A stretch of DNA of 64,000 nt from Pinus tabuliformis (Eukaryota > Streptophyta > Pinopsida > Pinales > Pinaceae): assembly GCA_031772625.1 (NCBI GenBank), contig CM062813.1:766506720-766570719 (forward strand), written 5' to 3'. The notes under the pieces are model-generated. The model was given only the letters and a program-made list of their open reading frames with translations. It had not been told where the DNA came from and ran no database searches. Below are positions 52,311 through 63,148 of this stretch, piece after piece (positions within the stretch are counted from its first letter, which is position 1; each line of letters starts with the position of its first letter). The translations under genes were made by a program, and so were the position numbers.

Positions 52311-53297
52311 TGTTGGCTTAGTAGGTCCTGACCCAGGTTCAGAGTTAATTGCACCAAAAAAAACCCTACGCTACTGTCCGTTTCAGCATCAACCCATGTA
52401 GCCCAGACTAAAGTCTCACCCGAAGCAATATAGGGGGATGCAGGAACCAAGTTTCCGCATCTAGAGATCAGTGTGATGTCCTTTTGTGCCCTAGATCTAC
52501 CTCCATGCAGATCTGTAAGCCCTTAGGACTTGGTACTGTAACTTCCTTCGAATGGCCCTTAGACCTCTACGAAGGTCTACGATTGGCTTTTGCGGACCCT
52601 GAATAGATGAATTATCTACTTACACGCACCATAAATTATCCTCAGATCGGAATCTATTGAGATCTACTTAAGTGCTTAATAAACACAACAAAATGTATTA
52701 TGATCTTCGCATAAATACTTAACATTTATTGCGTTCAGCTAATAAGACTTATCCAATAGATTCACGCATTAATACACCATTATTTCATCATAGCATATAT
52801 CACAAACACAAACAATAGAAGTAAACAAATAAAACACATGAATTTCTCTAATAGTCTTCTTTATTGATCTTCAATATAAGGTTACAGACTCAAAACCTCC
52901 CTACGCACTCAGCTGCAGGGGTCCACGACTTAGCTACAGACACCACTCTAGGCCTCTGTGCACTTAGCTACAGATCCTTTTCCCCCTCTAAGACTTACTT
53001 CTCTGTGTTATCTCTCTAAGGCTCCATCCTTTCATACCCATAGACATTTGTATCTTAGACTCTCTAAGACACACCTATTTATAGCCTTTTACATACAATC
53101 CCATGGTCCCCGGACCATGGGTGGATATCAAAACCGACTCAAATTTACATAAATGAGAGTAAAAACCATTTTTGACTCCTAACTACCTACGCGATCTACA
53201 TCCACAATTCATAGAGACTTTACATCTTTTCATCAAAATTTACAACAAAACTTGGGTTTTTAACCCCAAAACTAACCCAGTGGACCCCATCCCAACA
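52311..53297 (-). repeat. G1 5' LTR
   Basis: 987 bp, starting TGTTGGC on the plus strand and ending CCCAACA. A TATA-like CTATAAATAGG is on the minus strand at 53074-53084. ACTAT follows. The adjacent primer site fixes this as the 5' LTR. Confidence 0.92.
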
Positions 53298-53302
53298 ACT
53301 AT

Positions 53303-53364
53303 TTTTAGCCTTAGTAAGCTCCATGCATGAGAAATATTTGAGTAATATCCATTTAGTAAAATAG
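53303..53364 (+). pseudogene. Coding-like sequence after the nest, right part
   Basis: Continues the frame of 22143-22242 once one ACTAT is removed: LALVSSMHEKYLSNIHLVK then TAG at 53362-53364, directly followed by GTAATA. It could be a terminal exon or an exon end with a donor after TAG. Short, so chance cannot be excluded. Confidence 0.4.
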
Positions 53365-54240
53365 GTAATATAAACATGACCAAAAATAATGAAAATCATG
53401 GCAGAGACCTCATTTGAGCCAGAGAAACTCGGCCAAGAACAGTAAGAAAACTCACTGTAATTCCCAAGAGGGGTTTAATATTTTTCAAAAAATAGAGAAC
53501 AATCCAAACTGGTTACATATTAAACAAAAAATAGTCTAAACTAGTCTAAGAGACTCACCTGGTCTGGACAAGGAGGCTGGACAAGGAGGAGGCTAGACGA
53601 GGAGGCTGAGAAAGCTACCAGCGACGAGTGCAACCAACCAATTCCTCTGGCACCAAGCTGCAAAAAAACTAAAAATGTCATTAAAAATTCCAATAAAACT
53701 TGTAAATAAAAAAATTAATTACAAAAAACTTGAATTAACTTACCTCACAGCGCTCAGCAGGGCTTCGGCTCAAACCAAGCTCACAACACTCAGTAGGGCT
53801 TCGGCTCAAATCAACAGACCTCACAGCGTTGGACAACACAACTAAAAATCAATAGACCTCACAGCGCATGACAAATCAATAGTGCCGAAAACTCTACAGT
53901 AAGGTATGTCCCCTCGTATATATAAAACATTTTTTCGGCTGAATAAATAATTCGATCGAACTTAGTTCAACCGCATAAATAATTTGGCCAAACTTAGTTT
54001 GACCGAATTAGTTATTCCGCCGGATTATTAGTTTAGCCAAAATATTTTTTTGCCGATTTCTTCAACTCTTGAAAAAATTATTTTTAACGACTGATGTTAG
54101 TCTGAACGAAAAAAGTTGAGTTGAATAAATTTAAAAAATTTAGTCGAAACAAATTTTTGTTTGGTCGAAAAATTGTGAATGTGAAATCTTCGGAAGCGTT
54201 TCTTAGAAAAGTGTAACCCAGCTTCACATTTTCACCTTCA
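53365..54240. repeat. Non-coding region with short direct repeats
   Basis: No gene supported. A GGACAAGGAGG-type motif is repeated near 53570-53615. About 38 bp containing AGGGCTTCGGCTCAAA is duplicated near 53742-53816. A 33-bp unit with AAATAATT and CTTAGTT is duplicated at 53941-53973 and 53974-54005. A TATATATAAAAC lies near 53918-53930. Confidence 0.55.
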
Positions 54241-54241
54241 T

Positions 54242-54872
54242 CTATTCCACTGAAAACCTTGCTCGGAGGAAATCCTTCACCATCATCGCCTGTGATTTTG
54301 AAATCCTCACGAGGAGGAAATTCATGAAATCGTCATCGGTGCTTTTGAAATCCTTGCATGGAGAAAATCCTTCACCATCCTCATCTGTTCCATTCAAATC
54401 CTTGCTCGAAGGAAATATGCCACCATCCTCATTTGTTCTTTTAAAATCCCCACTTGGAGCAAATCCATCATCATCATTTATGCTTTTGAAATACACGCTC
54501 GGATGAAATTCATCGTCATCATCCGTGCTTTAGAAATTCTCACTCGAAGGAAATTCATCATCATCATGAGAACCTTGAAATCCCGACTTGGAGAAAATGC
54601 ATTATCCTCATCTGTGCTTCTAAAATTCTCATTTGGGGGAATTGTTCATCCTCCCCGTCGTTAGTGATGCCTTCATTAGGATTAGGACTTATTTGATTAA
54701 TATGCTCCATATAATTACTTGTGCTTTCATCAAACTTCTCACAAGGTGAAAATTTTGACTCTCTATTCATACTAAATGCATTCATATTATATCCATCAAT
54801 ATGAATAAAGTTGTTGTGCAAATAAGATGTTGATGTTGCACAAGTAGAAACTTCACTATCACATGAATCCAT
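54242..54872 (-). pseudogene. Fragment of a 16-residue-repeat acidic protein
   Basis: The ATG at 54872 opens MDSCDSEVSTCATSTSYLHN. After a frameshift near 54640 the minus strand encodes about nine units of 15-16 residues, of the type FSPCKDFKSTDEDGE. The unit is acidic with a conserved F.PS.DFK core. The open repeat block is 54242-54496; stops and shifts break the rest. I do not know the family. It may be a host gene fragment or a gene carried by an unrecognised element. Confidence 0.5.
54247..54655 (-). repeat. About nine tandem 45-48-bp units
   Basis: Plus-strand units begin with CTTTTGAAATCC-like sequence and end CATCATCNTGTG-like. Lengths of 48, 47, 48, 48, 45, 45 and about 46 are countable before the pattern blurs. 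Near-multiples of three in most units agree with a coding origin. Confidence 0.8.
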
Positions 54873-55736
54873 GACCTTTCATAAAATATGTTGAATGATA
54901 TAAGTGATCTCTATCCTAATGAAAATTTATAACTTGGAGAATGAAAATCCCCCCCCCCCCCAAAAAAAAAAAAATTCACCCAAAAAAATTCCCTCCATAA
55001 ATATTTTGCTTAAAAATTTTCCCTCCAAAATCTATTCCAAAACATTCTACCAAAATTTTCTCTTAAAAATTCGACCCTACTTTCTATTCAAATTTCCATA
55101 CAAATTTTCCTTAAAATGATTCGACAATCTTCGTTATTTATTAGCTTTCATTATTTCTATTCCTCACATCACATTAAATATTGCGAAGCTTAGAGCAATT
55201 AAGGAAGAAGCTATAGAGTCACCAAAAAGACATTCAACCGGAGACTATCACATTTAAAAAGTTAGTTTTCTTTCTATTTTTATTATTTAAAAGGGAATTT
55301 GGGTAAAATATGTTATTTCATTATATTTTTGTTGAATTTTTTTATTTTTTTTTCCAAAGATTTTTTTTTTTAAATCTCATATTTTCACGGAAATCCCACA
55401 CAAAAAAATTACATTTATAAATTTTCTAAGGAAAAAAAGCATAAAATAAATCGATATTAACAAAATTTTTACGAAAAAAACCATATTTTTTAGGACTTTG
55501 AAATGAAAAAACAATGTTTTTCTTAATTTTTTGTTAAATTTATTTTTTGGAAAACATTCTTATATTTTTGAAAAAACCTTAAACTAATAAGATAATTTAA
55601 AAAAATGAAAAGATTTTTTTTTTAATTATTGTTATATAACAACTATTAAGAAAATGAAATTAAAAATTAAAAAGTAAATAAAGAAAAAAAAAAGTAAAGC
55701 TAAAATGAATTAAAAAATATTAAATTAAAAAAAAAA

Positions 55737-55769
<33 letters not shown>

Positions 55770-55856
55770 ATAAAAGAGCTAAAAAATTAAAATAAAGAAA
55801 ATGTTAAATTTTATCAAATTTAAAAAAAATAAAAATATATCAAGCAAACAATATTT
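54873..55856. other. AT-rich low-complexity region
   Basis: Contains C and A homopolymers at about 54950-54974 and a repeated TTCCCTCCAAAA-type motif (54980-55080). Runs of T and A lie in 55320-55760, and a (TA)n microsatellite at about 55744-55769. No gene. Confidence 0.7.
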
Positions 55857-56189
55857 TGTTAGGTCTATACACTACTAGTGTAACCCTTTATTGTTATTAG
55901 TGCAATCCCTTTATTACATTGTTGCGCCCATATAGTCCTCATGTTGTTACTATTTTACCCCATAGAAGCCCACTATTATTATTATTGCGCCCCTACAATA
56001 TTACTGTTATGTAGGCTCTGATTGTATTGTGACCACTTAGACTCCTATATATAGAAAGGAGGTCATGTCATTTGTATCGTCCAAGAATTATTCATTTGTA
56101 TAATGTAAATAAGGTTTCCCCCTCGAAGAGTCTTATTTTGAAGGCGTTGATCTCTCTTTTCTATCTTTTTGTGAGTTGGTTTCATAACA
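55857..56189 (+). repeat. E4 5' LTR
   Basis: 333 bp, TGTTAGG to CATAACA. TATA-like CTATATATAG at 56045-56054, as in E3. Primer site TGGTATTAGAGC at 56192-56203, one base off the Met consensus. Confidence 0.93.
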
Positions 56190-56203
56190 TTTGGTATTAG
56201 AGC

Positions 56204-56962
56204 TTTGGATTCTAGGGTTTCGCTGCTCCAAAACAGGCCATCGTGGAATTTTACCTATAATTTTTTTTTTGTGACGTTTCAAAAGCTAAAAAAAAACCCA
56301 TTTCAGATGAAATATCAATGCTCGTCGGGTCCGAATTTCAGATCTTGTCTCGCAAATTTTTCGACGATATGACTTAAGGAATTTAGGGCTTTTGCAAGCT
56401 CCAGAATTTCATCTCAAATAGGTGATCATGGACGTTTCACTATAATTTGTTTTCTACGAAGATTTAGATTCTGCAATTAAAACCCATTTGAGTCGAAATC
56501 TTGGTGAAGCTCGGGCCCAAATTTGAGATCTTTTTTCGCTATATTTTTTGATATACGTTCCAAGACATTTAAGGTTTTTGCAGGCTCCAAAATTACATCC
56601 CAAACAGGTGAGCTTGGGAAAAGAATCATAACTTTCCTTTTGAGCATCATATTGATGTTTCGTAAGAAGTTACAGAAATAGGACGACCTGTAGTTTTCTG
56701 TGTATTAGTTTCAGGTCTGAAGTTCTAAATAGTGACACGTGGCACTTCATACAAGTTCGGTCTTCTGAACAGGTATATAATCAGGTCATCTTGGGTGATT
56801 GTGCATAACTCTTTCTTGGAGAACCCAATTTCGATCCGATTGGTATCCTTGGAAAGAGGATGTAGAGGGATACTGCAAGTCACAATTTCAGGACTGGGAG
56901 ATCTGAAATTACAGAGTTACAGTCGTTTCAAGATCGACCTCCTAAAGTCAAGAAAAGGTAAT
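56204..56962 (+). other. E4 untranslated leader
   Basis: Non-coding sequence homologous to the E3 leader on the other strand. The join to the gag core at about 56958 skips the E3 segment encoding the heptad repeats. Confidence 0.65.
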
Positions 56963-57982
56963 ATGAGGAAGTTTGATGACAAGGATCCGGTAAATTGGAT
57001 ACTACAGAAGGAGCAATATTTTGATCTACATGATGTACAACTGTTACAAAAGTTACATATTTCATATTTATATTTAGAACCAAATCAGTTTGGATGGTAT
57101 AGAGGGCTTTATTCTCATAAACCACTTGTCACCTGGTCAATTCTCACAGAGGAAATGATAGCACATTATTAGGATACAAAGAGCAACACCTTCTTTAGCC
57201 AATTAATAAATCTCAAACAAAAGGGTTCAATGGCAGAGAACATTGAGAACTTCCAAAAATTGAATATAAGGGTAAATGATATTCCAGAGAAGCAAAGGGT
57301 TGATATCTTTATAGGGACTTTAAAGGATAACATTGAACATGAGGTTCATCTTTGGGAACCTAATTCATTGGAGAAGGCATTCAGGTTGGCAAGAAAAATT
57401 GAAAGTGGAATTATGGAAACAAGGAATCCCACCATTCACAACTATAAATATCTGATCAAGAAGAAAAAGGTTCAAGAAGTGAATGATCACATCGAGAAAG
57501 AAAAAATGAATCTGATCATATCTTGTAATGCATTGGCCGGAATTACCACTCCTCAAACTATCAAGATAGAAGGACATATCAAGAAGAAAAAGGTAATAGT
57601 GTTGATTGATTCGGGCAGTACCCATAATTTTATTCATTGTAAGATAGCCAAGGAATTGAATTGCTTCCTATATCCAGCACCAAAGTGTCAAGTGATGGTT
57701 GCAAGTGGAGGAACCATAAATTGCTCTGGAAAGTGCCATAATATCAATTTATCCATGGGAGAATATGTATTGAATAGTCCAATGCATTCCATTCCAATGG
57801 GTGGTGCATATGTTGTACTAGGAGTCCAATGGCTACAATCCTTGGGTACAATAACTTTTAATTTTCAAGAACTTTTCATGAAATTTTATTCTGAAGGAAA
57901 GGAAGTTGAATTAAGGGGTATCACAGGGAAACCAGAAAAGATAATCAGCTCTAACGGAATGACAAAGCTTCTAAAGAAATAA
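56963..57982 (+). pseudogene. gag-pol: E4 gag-protease
   Basis: One frame from ATG 56963 (MRKFDDKDPVNWILQKEQYF) to TAA at 57980, with a single TAG at 57170-57172. Gag core FIGTLKDNIEHEVHLWEPN. Protease VLIDSGSTHNFIH and VVLGVQWLQSLG. Here gag and protease are open across the point where E3 has a stop, confirming a fused gag-pol frame for this family. There is no CCHC knuckle. Confidence 0.9.
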
Positions 57983-58546
57983 AAATGAGGTGTAATTGCA
58001 CAATTATGTTTTCTAGAGGTTCCCACAAAGAAATCACCTATTTCTCGAGATCTCCAAAAAGTATTGGACAATCATTCCAAGGTATTTGAGACTCCCAAAT
58101 GCCTCCCACATATTCATGATCATGATCATTCTATTCATTTGATTCCAGGAAATGTTCCTCCAAACATCAGGCCTTATAGATATCCATATTCCCAAAAGAG
58201 TGAAATTGAACGCATGGTTGCCGAAATGTTATAGGTTGGTATAATTATCCAACCAAATTTGATAAACGAAGCAAGGGATGAATGGAAGAATGACGAAGCA
58301 GGTGCGAACTCATTCAAAAGTTGCAGAACATCCCAGTTCAAACAATATTGCCAGAACTTGACAAGGAAAAATCGTATTGGAACCTGAAGTAGTCACATAA
58401 TCGAGAAATCGACAACTATGAAATCAATCAATTTCAGAGTATCTCATCAAGTGGAAGAACTTACCCGGTGAAGATTCCACATAGAAGGGTGATAATTTTA
58501 TACAGAAGCATCGAGAACTACTCAAGCATTGAGGACAACACTTTTT
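57983..58546 (+). pseudogene. pol: E4 RT start joined to integrase and chromodomain remnants
   Basis: RT N-terminus (RPYRYPYSQKSEIERMVAEML) ends near 58255. The sequence then jumps to the E3 RNase H-integrase linker (DEWKND) and, near 58325, to the pre-chromodomain region. EYLIKWKNLP-type chromodomain sequence (with a shift) ends about 58530. The RT palm, RNase H and integrase core are absent. Confidence 0.85.
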
Positions 58547-58560
58547 GAAGGAGAGGGGCA

Positions 58561-58893
58561 TGTTATTTCTCTGTACTACTAGTGTAACCCCTTATTGTTA
58601 TTAGTGCAACCCCTTTATTATATTGTTGTGCCCATATAGTCCCCATGTTGTTATTATTGTACCCCATAGAAGCCCACTATTTTTATTATTGTGCCCCTAC
58701 AATATTATTGTTATGTAGGCTATGATTGTTTTGGTACCGCTTAGACTCCTATATATAGAAAGGAGGTCATGTCATTTGTATCATCCAAGAATTATTCATT
58801 TGTGTAATGTAAAGGAGGTTTCCCCCTCGAAGAGGCTTATTTTGAAGGCGTTGATCTCTCTTTTCTATCTTTTTGTGAGCTGGTTTCATAACA
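58561..58893 (+). repeat. E4 3' LTR
   Basis: 333 bp, TGTTATT to CATAACA, about 90% alike to 55857-56189 by eye. Polypurine tract GAAGGAGAGGGGCA at 58547-58560 is identical in core to that of E3. Confidence 0.93.
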
Positions 58894-58898
58894 TGTTT

Positions 58899-60268
58899 TG
58901 ACACCTAGTGTGGCCGAGGGTCGATTTTGGGAATTGATTCTCATAACAACATGCACAAACAATGTGATTGTGTCGAGGGTTGATGTTTGTCATTGTACTA
59001 GTCGTGCCAACAACCCTTTAATGTCCACCATGATCGGTGGTAGATTTGAGGAATCAACTCTCGTCACAAACGTGTACAAACTATGTGTTTGTGTCAAAGG
59101 TTGATTCCTAGATGAATCGACCCCCAGCGGCATCGGACGTCAAAGGGTCGTTGGAATGGCCAGTGTAACAATGATTCACCACAACACCCATCATGTCGAT
59201 AGCCCATTCGCACCCAACACGATGTATTTTTTTATTTGATATATTTTTTTTTAGGTCACAAGGCATGGAGAAAACGATGCCAAAGTGTTCTGTTAAGGTA
59301 CTCCAAGGTGTAAAGGTTATTGGCTTGAAACTTTGTGGACATAAATCGAACCATGCTAAGGGATGGTTTGGCCTAGGTTAGGTGCAATTCCCATGTGATT
59401 TTGATAGCTTAGATGCTCCTAGGTCATAGCTACTCAAACGACAGTTTAAACATGCCAATCATCTCAAGATCCACATTATCTACGAACAAATAAATATATT
59501 TTTTTAATTTATATTTTTTATTTTGTTTTTAATTTTTTTTTTTTTTTTTTTAATCTTATATTTAAAAAATGTTAATTTTGGTTTTTAAAATTTAATAATT
59601 TTTCTATTCGTTTGATTTTTATTTTTTTTAAATGTTCTTTTAAAATTATGTTATTAAATTTTTCCTATTTAATATTTAAGTTAATGTTATCTTTTTTTAA
59701 TTACAATTTTATGGCTTTTGTGATTAATTTTTTTTGTTTTATTTTTTTAGATTTTTTTATTATATTGTATTTTATTTTTTCCTTATCTTTTTATAATGAT
59801 TTTGTTGAGACATTTTATTATTATTATTATTGTTTTTAATTACTAAAATAATTTATTTTGTTTGAATTCAAAACGCAATGGAATCGTAACTACCATTAAA
59901 TAGAATGATTGGAAAGGGATACTTTAGGAAATATGCAAACACATCAAAGATTTGACAATAAGTTATTCTTGAAAATTCAAAATGTATATTTTTTTGTTAA
60001 ATGTCTAAAATTATTTATTTTTAGTGACAATTATTTGATGTATATTGAAATATTAATTAACAATACATAGATATATATAAAATCGTGACTTCAAAACATT
60101 GACCATTTTTTAACTTTGCAAATAAATTGAAAAACAAAAATACACAAACTTGAAAACCACTTAAAAAGCAAATATCTCAGAAAAGAATAAGAAAAAGACT
60201 ACTTGAAAAATTGCTAAATAACCAACATTTAAAAAAAATATCCATACTTAGTACATAAAAAAATAATA
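58899..60268. other. Non-coding region, strongly AT-rich from 59450
   Basis: 58900-59400 is mixed-composition DNA with loosely repeated GTGTCGAGGGTTGAT-like and AATCGACC-like phrases. 59490-60260 is T-rich, then A-rich, low-complexity DNA. No coding frame is credible. Confidence 0.6.
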
Positions 60269-60347
60269 AAATTTAAAGTGTCAAAATAAGCCCCAAAAAA
60301 ATGTTTGATGTTGCATCAACATTTTTCAAAATCAATATGAAAATCAC
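60269..60347 (+). repeat. Left copy of a diverged direct repeat
   Basis: About 79 bp, from AAATTTAAAGTGT to AAAATCA. It resembles 60775-60852 (AAATTTGAAGTGT to AAAATCA), sharing CAACATTTTTCAAAATCAA-type sequence. The pair brackets the probable LINE fragment. Confidence 0.65.
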
Positions 60348-60371
60348 CAACATTTAAATAAAAAAAAGGAG

Positions 60372-60774
60372 GGCACTCTCACATGCTGGACCCTCTGGAA
60401 ATGGCAGAATGCATGCATATTTCAGGGTTCAAAGGCTCCTATTTCCTCCGCTCTGGCCCATATTTATGCTATGATCGATCCACCTTGACCTCGATCCTTC
60501 GTTCGCCATATGCTCTTCGTCTCTCTATGTTTAACTTGTTATGGTCTCATATAGATCCATTATTCTCTTTTGAATGTAGCAATTCTGTCCTACATAGCTC
60601 TTATCCTCTTTGGCCTGTCTGCCGGCCGTTTCTTTATGGTCTGGTTTTATTGTATATGAACGCTCCAGCACGTTCCTTTTGGCCGTTTTGCTGAACAGCT
60701 TCAAATGGCATCATATGTATTCACTGTTTATATTTTCTCAATATAATATCATCAGATTTTTCTTCTAAAAAAGA
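60372..60774 (+). mobile_element. Probable LINE 3' end, 5'-truncated
   Basis: A GC-balanced block in AT-rich DNA, ending with an ATATAATATCATCAG motif and a short A-rich tail (TTCTTCTAAAAAAGAAAA), as in many plant L1-type 3' ends. It shows no RT motifs. No target duplication of normal length was identified. Assigned mainly by its 3' tail. Confidence 0.4.
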
Positions 60775-60852
60775 AAATTTGAAGTGTAAAAAATAGACTC
60801 CAAAAAAACGCTGATATTGTATAACATTTTTCAAAATCAAAATAAAAATCAT
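60775..60852 (+). repeat. Right copy of the diverged direct repeat
   Basis: Partner of 60269-60347, about three-quarters identical by eye. Confidence 0.65.
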
Positions 60853-61820
60853 GATTTGTTATGACCTTTTAAAAAATGAAAAGTGAGTACAATTACCATT
60901 AAAATGATAACTTTGTTCTATGACAAACTCCAATATGATGTTTGACCTCCTTCCTTTTCTATCCAACCTTAGTTTTAATGAGTATCTATAATTTGAAAAT
61001 ATAATACAAACATGTTACAATAGAAAAAACGAGGGTTCTCCAAAGCCAAATAGTTTAGTAATTATCTATACGAAACAGAGAAAATTAAATTATAGTATTT
61101 AATTGAATTTCTAAACTATCGATGGATCTACCAAAACAAAATACCATACACAGATATTATATTAGGAAAAAAGGTGGGCACTCTAAACCGCAATGGCGTG
61201 GGATTCCTTTAAATCGAAATAAGAACATATTTCGTTTAATAGAATTGCTAGACCATCAACGCGAAAACATCTTTTTCAGAGAAAGATTCCACCTTAAAAT
61301 CAGTAACTGAATCCTATGGTTGCTTAAGACGTTTCCCATGACAAACTTCACCACCTGTCAAAATAGTATAAAAATTTAGTCTAAAAAATGAACTTGTTTT
61401 CAAATCCAATTGCAATTTAAATCTTATCCCTCAAGTAATACACATCGACAGACAAATTCCAAACATGTGACCAATTGAGTTGCTCGACACAATGGTCATG
61501 CTTTCAACTAAACTCAAGTGATTTTCAAAACCATGAAATTGAACCACAAGTAGGCATGGGAATCTTGCCACAAGTAAACGACGGATAGAATGATGAACCA
61601 CCAATTTTGAAACTGTGAAACTAAATAAATCTAAACTGTTTTTCTTTAAAGATCTAGATTTATTTAGTCCAACGATGAAATGCTTGGATATAAATCAAAT
61701 TAACTCTGAATTGCCAGTTATAATTATTATATAGTAGAATTCTTTGGATTTTTAAAAACTCTGCAATGTTACGATGAAAAATCGTGATAAGCTTAGTGAT
61801 AAGACTTTATCTGAATGAGG
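60853..61820. other. AT-rich region without recognised gene
   Basis: A 62-codon open patch at 61122-61310 starts at an ATG but has no recognisable motif. Otherwise stop-rich. No LTR ends found. Confidence 0.5.
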
Positions 61821-61845
61821 GGATTCAGATTCCAGAGTTTCGTAT

Positions 61846-62073
61846 TTGTTGACGGAGCCTCTTGATTTGTGTTTGCAGCGATGGCAAGTTTCTACTGCCT
61901 TGGAGAGTAGAGATGGAATCTTTCTGACGCCATCGTTGGTGAGAAGGAACCCCAGAGTGTCGGCCTTGGCATTCTCGAGCCATGATCAGTGGGCATTTTC
62001 TCCATCTGGGCAGTCGCTCAAATCCCCTGGCATTCATCTTCGTTCATTGAACAAACTATTACGCAGAGTTTGA
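61846..62073 (+). other. Possible exon fragment, unrecognised
   Basis: An open plus-strand frame to TGA at 62071. It follows an acceptor-like TTGTGTTTGCAG (61869-61880) and reads as ordinary protein (SLVRRNPRVSALAFSS, SPGIHLRSLNKLLRRV). Ser/Arg-rich composition recalls an organelle targeting region, but this is only an impression. Confidence 0.2.
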
Positions 62074-63148
62074 TGAGTTTTTCTGCCATGTGGCTTCATA
62101 TAAAAGTCCAGTAAAATTCGATGGATGGCTCTCCCTCGATATCTGGAGGTTATACTGCGAATATGGCATGGTATATGCTTTCGACTATCTCTGCCTCACT
62201 CTGCTCTGATTACCATCCTTGGATGTTGGGGGCTTACTTGTGGGATTATTCGTGTTGATTTCCATTCTTAGTTCGCATATAGAATGCCCATTCTGCACCT
62301 AGATGACCTTCTTTCCTTACTTTAATCGGAAATCCTCCATATTCTGATGACTTTCTGTATAGCAATATACATTCTTACCTGTATATTTCGGAACCACATT
62401 CCTTCCCCTTTTGGGGGTTCAAATGCTTATTTGGACTGATATTCTCACTCTTATCTGTCCACAGTATAACCGGGGGGAGGTATTTTTTCTACGCCTCAAT
62501 AGTTTATTCCTTCTTAGGCATCGCTGGGTTAACTCTTTCAACATTTCTACGCCTTGCAAGACTTTTGGTTTCCGGGTTTGTAATAGGTCGTGGAATTGTT
62601 CGGGGTGCTGCTGTTGCTGTTGTTGTAAAGACGCATAGATCTTTCTCATTTTCGTCGTCTCTGGTTGGATGATGCATTTCTTTGATTGCTCTGCTAAGGA
62701 TTTGGGCACTCGGGTGCATCGGGGGAAACTGTTTTCCGACGGTTTTTGAATTTCTGTTGGTGGATGTTCGGATCTTTCTCATTGAGATGACTTGGGTCTG
62801 CATCACATTTTATGCTCTGACATACGTCTTCTGACATTCTCGATATTGGGGTTTTCATCCTGCTGTTCTGTATCGGGCATCCCATTTTTTATTCCCATAC
62901 ACTCGGTACATTCCCCTTTTGGATTGTGAACTCATGGCGATACTTTCTCTTTTGGCGATATGCGGGCATTATATTTCGCGGGTTCTGATTTCGTTGCTGG
63001 ACTTCTGTAGATCCCTGGACATTTTTGGCATGGATTTTCTAATGGTTACACTTACTTATGACCTACCACTCTGGCGGGTTATTAAGTCTCTTTTTAATTC
63101 ACTCACTTTTTCTCTGCACTTATTTTTCACTTACTGCTTTGTGATATT
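62074..63148. other. Probable 5' part of LINE-like element, non-coding
   Basis: Mixed composition, T-rich on the plus strand, no strong frame. A GCTGCTGTTGCTGTTGTTG microsatellite lies at 62609-62628. It directly precedes the ORF1-like sequence, so an untranslated leader is possible. The left boundary is unknown. Confidence 0.35.

Larger units (their letters stand above)
22243..53297 (-). mobile_element. G1: outer Ty3/gypsy element of a three-element nest
   Basis: LTRs at 22243-23244 and 52311-53297 share end structure and are bounded by identical target duplications ACTAT (22238-22242, 53298-53302). They pair across 31 kb. Inside are two younger insertions with their own duplications: copia C1 (29044-35545, in RT) and G2 (37997-50435, in gag). 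Without them G1 is about 12.1 kb. Order in element direction: primer site, ORF0, gag with two CCHC, protease, gag-like domain 2, RT, RNase H, integrase without chromodomain, ORF3, LTR. Many stops: a dead copy. The D-L-G protease and a primer site resembling the Asp-tRNA type point to the non-chromodomain (Athila/Tat-like) side of gypsy. Confidence 0.94.
55857..58893 (+). mobile_element. E4: internally deleted sibling of E3
   Basis: 3,037 bp, plus strand, LTRs of 333 bp each. The flanking pentamers are TATTT (55852-55856) and TGTTT (58894-58898), one mismatch, acceptable as an aged target duplication. Leader, gag, protease and a chromodomain remnant match E3. At least three deletions have removed the gag N-terminus, most of RT-RNase H, and integrase. 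Confidence 0.92.

Noticed and set aside
54247..54655. CRISPR-like or centromeric satellite array
   Set aside because: Whole unit repeats without unique spacers, short array, coding-compatible unit lengths.
55744..55769. (TA)n run as a promoter or terminator
   Set aside because: Simple microsatellite in AT-rich DNA with no transcript unit beside it; E4 has its own TATA-like box in the LTR.
59612..59839. 75-codon Phe/Tyr-rich frame as a membrane protein
   Set aside because: Product of T-rich low-complexity DNA; no other support.
61122..61310. 62-codon open frame as a small gene
   Set aside because: No motif, no conserved neighbour, AT-rich context; length is within chance.
62419..62709. Minus-strand frame with poly-Gln
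   Set aside because: The poly-Gln comes from a GCTGCTGTTG microsatellite; the plus-strand LINE context explains the region better.
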